From the NCBI RefSeq assembly GCF_024346955.1, contig NZ_AP024883.1:1736001-1800000 (forward strand): a DNA stretch of 64,000 nucleotides. Direction: 5' to 3'. Source of the DNA: Vibrio mangrovi. Lineage in GTDB: Bacteria; Pseudomonadota; Gammaproteobacteria; Enterobacterales; Vibrionaceae. Under the pieces are notes generated by a model that saw only the letters and a list, made by a program, of their open reading frames with translations, was not told the DNA's origin and made no database searches. Made by a program: the position numbers and the translations under genes. Below, piece by piece: positions 59,507 to 64,000 of the stretch. Numbering within the stretch: the first letter of the stretch is position 1; each line of letters begins with the position of its first letter.

Positions 59507-60969
59507 CGCTGTGCAACCTCCGCTAATCGTTGCCGGTCCACTTTACCGTTCGCATTCATCGGCAGTTGCTCCGTAAGCACCAGTTTCTGCGGGAGCATAT
59601 AGGCAGGAAGTTTCTCTCGCAGAAACTGTTTGATGGCAAGGAGACTCAGTTTGTTTTCCGTATCTTTCAAAACTGCCACCATGACCAGTTGCTGGCTGAG
59701 TTCTCCGAGTTCGACAAACAAAGCAACCTGACTGATCGCCGGATGCTGATATAACGCGGATTCAATCTCACCCAGTTCAACCCGATAACCATTGATTTTC
59801 ACCATGTCATCGATCCGGCCACGATAAACCAGTCCGTCCCGGGTCATTTCTACCCGATCTCCGGTCGCATGGCACCGTCTGGCATGGAGCTCGGTTTGTC
59901 TGGACTCCGGTGTATTGAGGTACCCCGGAGTAACACAGGGACCGGAGATCAGTAGCTCACCACACACGGTCTCGTTCTCAGGAATCCGGTGATATTGTCC
60001 GGCATCATCTTCAATGACCGCCTGAAGACCGGGCAGAGGATAACCGATCGGAATATGAGATAGCTGAGCTAACCGGGAGCGATCAACTGTGTAGGCGGTA
60101 CAGACGTTAGTTTCTGTCGGCCCATACCAGTTACTGAGTCGGCACTGTAATGGAATATGTTCAAGTAGCTGACGGAATGCCGCAATCGGATAAGCTTCTC
60201 CGGCGAAAACAATCTGTCTGAGTGACGTTGTCACATCGCGAACGAGTAAACCACTTTTTTCCATCATCGCCAGAATAGAAGGGACGCTGTACCACACCGT
60301 AATCTGGTGCGTTGCAATTCCCCGGATTAATGCCGGACAGTTTTTCTGTTCTTCTTCGCGGATAATCCAGACACAGGCACCGACTGAAGCTGAAGCAAAC
60401 AGATCGAATGTACTCAGGTCAAAGGCAAAACTGGCATGATTTGCCAGTGTATCCCTTGCATTTAATGCAATGTCATCGATTGCCCACTCAACGAAAAAAC
60501 TGAGCATTGTGTGGGTAAGCTGAACACCTTTCGGCTGACCGGTTGAGCCTGAGGTATATAAAACGGCAGCAAGCTGATGAGTAAACGTCTGGAAGTCATC
60601 GATGGATATTGTTGTTTCCGGTTGCTGATCGAGTGTGTCCAGCCAATCCTGATCCAGAATCAGGGTAGGCTGAGCAATGTCGATAATGCGCTGAATCCGT
60701 GAATCCGGCTGACTGAAATCAACCGGAATATAGTGGTTATCCGTCAGCCAGACCGCGTAAATTGCCGCAACAGTGGCCGGACCTTTCGCCAGATTCAGCA
60801 AGACACCCTGGCGGGATATTCCCGCCTGCTGCAATGCTGCAGCAATCTGCAGCATGCGTTGACCAAGATGCGCATAAGTCCAGCTCGATTCTCCACAAAT
60901 CAGAGCGGGGCTGTTCGGCGAGTGGCGGATATGAGACAGCAAACGGTTTAAAATCGTTGGTATCGCCAT
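59503..60969 (-). CDS. pigI: PigI, L-prolyl-AMP ligase
   Basis: 488 residues from the ATG at 60969, with GGAGG inside the end of pigH; an upstream open stretch is excluded. It is an adenylation-domain enzyme: AVLYTSGSTGQPKGVQLTH (core A3), NWYGPTETNVC (A5), ELLISGPCVTPGYL, YRGRIDDMVKINGYRVELGE (A7-A8) and the catalytic lysine in PMNANGKVDRQRL (A10). It activates L-proline and loads it on PigG. Confidence 0.93.
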   Translation of the reverse strand: MAIPTILNRLLSHIRHSPNSPALICGESSWTYAHLGQRMLQIAAALQQAGISRQGVLLNLAKGPATVAAIYAVWLTDNHYIPVDFSQPDSRIQRIIDIAQPTLILDQDWLDTLDQQPETTISIDDFQTFTHQLAAVLYTSGSTGQPKGVQLTHTMLSFFVEWAIDDIALNARDTLANHASFAFDLSTFDLFASASVGACVWIIREEEQKNCPALIRGIATHQITVWYSVPSILAMMEKSGLLVRDVTTSLRQIVFAGEAYPIAAFRQLLEHIPLQCRLSNWYGPTETNVCTAYTVDRSRLAQLSHIPIGYPLPGLQAVIEDDAGQYHRIPENETVCGELLISGPCVTPGYLNTPESRQTELHARRCHATGDRVEMTRDGLVYRGRIDDMVKINGYRVELGEIESALYQHPAISQVALFVELGELSQQLVMVAVLKDTENKLSLLAIKQFLREKLPAYMLPQKLVLTEQLPMNANGKVDRQRLAEVAQR

Positions 60970-60970
60970 A

Positions 60971-62917
60971 TTATGCCTCCGCGACGGCATCTTTTTCCCG
61001 TACCCGAGCAACGTCTGCGACAGGAACGCCGACTTCAAGCGCTGAATCTACCAATATCTGATAGGCTTCATCGAGATCCTGACGGGTATGTTCACTCGTG
61101 ACACTAATCCGCAGGCGGGCATCGCCGACACTGACTCCGGGGAATACAACGGTCTGACAATACATGCCCCGTTTTCTCACCGCACGGCCGAACAGTAGCG
61201 CTTTGGCATCGTCACCGACAACCACCGGAATGATGGCTGAGTCCGAGTTTTCCAGATCAAATCCGGCATTGAGCAGGCGGGTCCGGAAGTAATAGATATT
61301 GTCCCACAACCGGGTAAGCCGCTCCGGTTCCCGCAGCATAATATCGATTGAGGCGATCACACCGGCAGCTACGTGAGCCGGAATGGTGGCAGCAAATACA
61401 TAAGAGTTGGAATAAAAACGCAGATATTCGACGACGTCACCATCGGCACACACATAACCGCCGAGACCTGAAAGTGACTTACTCATGGTTCCTAGTTCCA
61501 GATCAACCTGGCCTTTCATATTGAAATGCTCTGAAGTTCCTGAACCGGTTTTGCCCAGAACACCGGTTGAATGAGCATCATCAACCAGCACTTTTGCGCC
61601 ATAGCGTTGTGCCAGTTTGACCAGACGGGGCAGGTCGACAACATCACCATGCATACTGAAGACACCGTCGGTGACAATCAGTTTGCCGCCGGGATGATCA
61701 GCATATTTCGCCAGTGATTTCTCTAGGCTGGTCAGCGAGTGATCGTAAATTTTGCGCTGTGCTCCGGCTAGTTTACAGCCGTCCTGAATACTCATGTGGT
61801 TGATCGCATCGGTAAAGACCAGATCGTGTTTACTGGTCAGGGCCGAAATACATCCGAGGTTGGCGGAATAACCGGATGGATACACAATACAGTCATCACG
61901 TCCTTTCAGTTTTGCCAGTTTCCGTTCCAGCTCAAGGTGTAACAGGTTACTTCCGGCAATAATCCGGCAACCGGTGTTTGTCGCTCCATATAAACCTGCG
62001 GCATCCTGAATTGCCTGAATCACTTCAGGGTGGCTGGACAAGCCAAGATAGCTGTTTGAACCGAACATCAGGAACTCGCGGCTTTTTCCGGTGGTTTCAT
62101 CAAAAATCACCGCCCGGTTTTTACATGGTGTTTCTAAAGGCATGCCATACCAGTAGAGCTGGTTATCCCGTTTCTCATGGTAGAACTTCCGGAACTCGCG
62201 GGCTTTGTGAAACAGATCCGGATGCTGGATACCGACGAAATCACGCATAGTCCGGGGATCGCCGATTTGTTTCCGATCTTCCTCCGAAGACATTGCGAGG
62301 TGTGCATACGGGTCTTCATCATTATCCAGCTGTGGTTCTTCGGCTTTTGCAGTCACTGGTGGCCGGTATTGATCGCTATCCTGAGGCAGTTGTCCGGCAA
62401 GTGCTGTTTTAAGTGCTGCCAGTGTATCTGCTTTGGGAAGTGCTAGTTTGGGATCCAGTCCCAGCATTGTCAGGAGTTCGCTTTGGACCGATAAAACATT
62501 GATTGAGTCGATTCCCAGATCATTTTCGATCTGGGCATCCATACTTAACGTCTCAGCCGGATAACCACTATGCCGGGCAAATACCTGACAGATCATGTCA
62601 TCAAGCCAGTTGAGCGCTGGTGCTGAAGTCGCAGTTTTCGCTGTAGGTAACTGATAATCCGAGTTTTCGATGTCTGCTACGATATCAGCAATGGTGTGAA
62701 GTCTTTCGGTGATTAAAGGCACAGAAAGCCGTAACTGTTTAGTCAGCGAAGTGGCAATATCCGCCAGTGCAATCGAATCTACACCCAGATCATTTTCCAG
62801 ATGGCTTGCAACAGACAGAGACTCAACCGGGTATTCGGTAATCTCGGAAAAAGTTTGCAGAATAAATTGTTGCAGGGCCTCTTTGGATGCCGTTTGAGGT
62901 TTTTGCGTGTCTGTCAT
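60971..62917 (-). CDS. pigH: PigH, two ACP domains fused to an alpha-oxoamine synthase
   Basis: 648 residues. Two acyl-carrier domains at the N-terminus carry phosphopantetheine serines in ENDLGVDSIALAD (about residue 52) and ENDLGIDSINVLS (about 133). From about 230 follows a PLP-dependent alpha-oxoamine synthase: SNSYLGLSSHPEV, GSGTSEHFNMKGQVDLELGT and MSKSLSGLGGYVCADG with the PLP lysine, and LVDDAHSTGVLG. It condenses the pyrrolyl-beta-ketothioester with serine to give 4-hydroxy-2,2'-bipyrrole-5-methanol. Its ATG overlaps the pigG stop (ATGA). Confidence 0.95.
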   Translation of the reverse strand: MTDTQKPQTASKEALQQFILQTFSEITEYPVESLSVASHLENDLGVDSIALADIATSLTKQLRLSVPLITERLHTIADIVADIENSDYQLPTAKTATSAPALNWLDDMICQVFARHSGYPAETLSMDAQIENDLGIDSINVLSVQSELLTMLGLDPKLALPKADTLAALKTALAGQLPQDSDQYRPPVTAKAEEPQLDNDEDPYAHLAMSSEEDRKQIGDPRTMRDFVGIQHPDLFHKAREFRKFYHEKRDNQLYWYGMPLETPCKNRAVIFDETTGKSREFLMFGSNSYLGLSSHPEVIQAIQDAAGLYGATNTGCRIIAGSNLLHLELERKLAKLKGRDDCIVYPSGYSANLGCISALTSKHDLVFTDAINHMSIQDGCKLAGAQRKIYDHSLTSLEKSLAKYADHPGGKLIVTDGVFSMHGDVVDLPRLVKLAQRYGAKVLVDDAHSTGVLGKTGSGTSEHFNMKGQVDLELGTMSKSLSGLGGYVCADGDVVEYLRFYSNSYVFAATIPAHVAAGVIASIDIMLREPERLTRLWDNIYYFRTRLLNAGFDLENSDSAIIPVVVGDDAKALLFGRAVRKRGMYCQTVVFPGVSVGDARLRISVTSEHTRQDLDEAYQILVDSALEVGVPVADVARVREKDAVAEA

Positions 62918-63177
62918 GCTTTTTCTCCTTCAGTTTTATTGGCCTTCAACCGCTCAACAAGCGATACCATGGCTGCAACGGATGCGAAATTTTCCGGATA
63001 GATATCCTGCATTTTTATCTCAACCTGAGCTTCACTTTTCAGAAAATCGACCAGATCAAAAATTGCAGCAGAATCAACAATATTCAGTTCAAATAACGGT
63101 GTTTGGCTATCAAGACCATCACTGTCTCCGTCAAGGAACTGCTGGGCGATATGCTGAATTAAATGGGTTGCTAACAT
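62914..63177 (-). CDS. pigG: PigG, peptidyl carrier protein
   Basis: 87 residues from the ATG at 63177, with AAGGAGC upstream; the longer frame overlaps pigF and is not used. It is a single carrier domain with the phosphopantetheine serine in LNIVDSAAIFDLVDFL. It holds proline as a thioester while PigA (outside the window) oxidises it to pyrrole. Between pigF (10 bases) and pigH (overlap). Confidence 0.92.
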   Translation of the reverse strand: MLATHLIQHIAQQFLDGDSDGLDSQTPLFELNIVDSAAIFDLVDFLKSEAQVEIKMQDIYPENFASVAAMVSLVERLKANKTEGEKA

Positions 63178-63187
63178 AGAAAGCTCC

Positions 63188-64000
63188 TTAAAGACTGGCC
63201 GATTGAGGTTTATCACCGCAGATTAATGTCCGGGGACCGGAAATATTGATGAGTCTGACATTTTCAAACCCAACAGCCCGGAAACGTTCCAGATATTCTT
63301 CGGTACTGCTTTCGATACCGCCATCGGTTGATACCAGCATGTTCAGAGAGAGTAGTGCTGTAAATTCCGGGCCGGATTTTTCATCGTTCAGCGGGGTTTC
63401 TGAGGCCATGAAGCATCCGCCGGCTGGCATCGCATCGTAGATATTTTTCAGAATAGTCATCTGAATTTCCGGAGCATAGTCATGCAGCATCCAGCCCAAA
63501 TGGATCAGGTCATAGTCCTGCAAGGCGAGTTTTCCGGCGATCACATCACCTTCAATGACATTAATTCGGTCGCCGTATCCCTGTACGGCGAGTTTATCCC
63601 GCAGAAATGCACAGGCCTGAGGCAATTCGCAAATCGTCAGATGAATATCCGGATTGATACCGGCGACAGCAATCGGTAACGTGCCGATACCACTGCCGAT
63701 GTCCAGAAATGAACGGTGTTGGGAGAAATCGTAATCCTGTACGAATCCGTGAATAAAAGGGGCTGCAAATTTGCCGAGGAATTCCTGAAAATCCGTTACA
63801 TCTTCCGGATTCTGATAGAGAATATCAAACCAGCTCCGGTCATCGCCGAATACGGCCTGACGTTGGTTTGTGTCACTGGTAACAGCCGATTTCAGTTCTC
63901 CCCATAACGGATAGAGGAAAGTATCGATATGACGTCCCAGCCATCCCAGCCACATGGGTTCATGGCTGACCAGAAACGAGGCATGTTCCTGTGGCAGGTG
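63188..64000 (-). CDS. pigF: PigF, O-methyltransferase (N-terminus cut by window)
   Basis: The frame is open to base 64000 (the codons upstream of the visible Met still read LPQEHASFLVSHEP), so the N-terminus lies outside the window. About 270 residues are visible. A SAM-dependent methyltransferase fold is seen: FLDIGSGIGTLPIAVA (SAM loop), LTICELPQAC, NVIEGDVIAG and LHLGWMLHDYAPEIQM-like helix HLGWMLHDYAPE with the catalytic His. It methylates the hydroxyl of the bipyrrole aldehyde to give MBC, helped by PigN. Confidence 0.92.
   Translation of the reverse strand, partial: HLPQEHASFLVSHEPMWLGWLGRHIDTFLYPLWGELKSAVTSDTNQRQAVFGDDRSWFDILYQNPEDVTDFQEFLGKFAAPFIHGFVQDYDFSQHRSFLDIGSGIGTLPIAVAGINPDIHLTICELPQACAFLRDKLAVQGYGDRINVIEGDVIAGKLALQDYDLIHLGWMLHDYAPEIQMTILKNIYDAMPAGGCFMASETPLNDEKSGPEFTALLSLNMLVSTDGGIESSTEEYLERFRAVGFENVRLINISGPRTLICGDKPQSASL

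Noticed and set aside
1..64000. CRISPR arrays, insertion sequences, integrases, tRNA or rRNA genes
   Set aside because: Reading both strands showed no regularly spaced repeats, transposase-like frames or RNA gene signatures.

Overview
The window looks like chromosomal DNA of a red, prodigiosin-producing marine Vibrio, of the kind seen in the Vibrio gazogenes / V. ruber group. Two things point there. The left 48 kb carries genes and local gene orders typical of Vibrio: a TonB2-type operon next to a periplasmic ATP-dependent DNA ligase, norM, a second riboflavin synthase and a fructosamine-kinase-like gene; potABCD; and ttcA-uspE-fnr. From memory these neighbourhoods match V. cholerae loci in the VC14xx-VC15xx range. 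The right end (54189 to the window edge) is the distal part of a prodigiosin cluster, pigF-G-H-I-J-K-L-M-N, all on the minus strand. I saw no rRNA, tRNA, transposase, integrase or CRISPR array.

Layout. 1-9.2 kb: a truncated Acg-type nitroreductase, a porin, an M32 carboxypeptidase, an orphan DUF4123 protein, a VirK-like secreted protein, a zinc-dependent phospholipase C-like protein, and a Na+/amino-acid symporter behind a tandem glycine riboswitch. 9.3-20.3 kb: a small membrane protein with an anchored coiled-coil protein, a glycerophosphodiesterase, the six-gene TonB2-type operon behind a Fur-box-like palindrome, the DNA ligase, NorM, riboflavin synthase and a fructosamine-kinase-like protein. 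20.6-31.7 kb: DUF3802, a chemoreceptor, nagK, mobA-mobB, a degenerate sigma-54-activator-like regulator, an orphan DUF3305 protein, an ammonium transporter with a clear sigma-54 promoter, an amino acid permease and a sirtuin. 31.8-44.5 kb: potABCD, a membrane protein with a Bax-like lipoprotein, ttcA, uspE, fnr with an FNR box in its own leader, and a FIST / hybrid kinase pair. 44.6-49.1 kb: two tandem paralogous secreted beta-propeller proteins and a class B acid phosphatase.

49.5-54.1 kb holds the least ordinary pair in the window: an exported protein with one haem-c site, followed 20 bases later by a 1005-residue GH31 protein. The GH31 protein carries the motifs of the alpha-1,4-glucan lyase branch rather than those of ordinary alpha-glucosidases.

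54.2-64 kb is the prodigiosin bipyrrole branch. PigI, PigG, PigJ and PigH turn proline, malonyl and serine units into the bipyrrole, PigL arms the carrier domains, PigM oxidises the alcohol to the aldehyde, and PigF with PigN makes the methoxy group. pigA-E should lie just beyond base 64000. Stop/start overlaps and very short gaps indicate one tightly coupled operon ending at a terminator near 54.15 kb.
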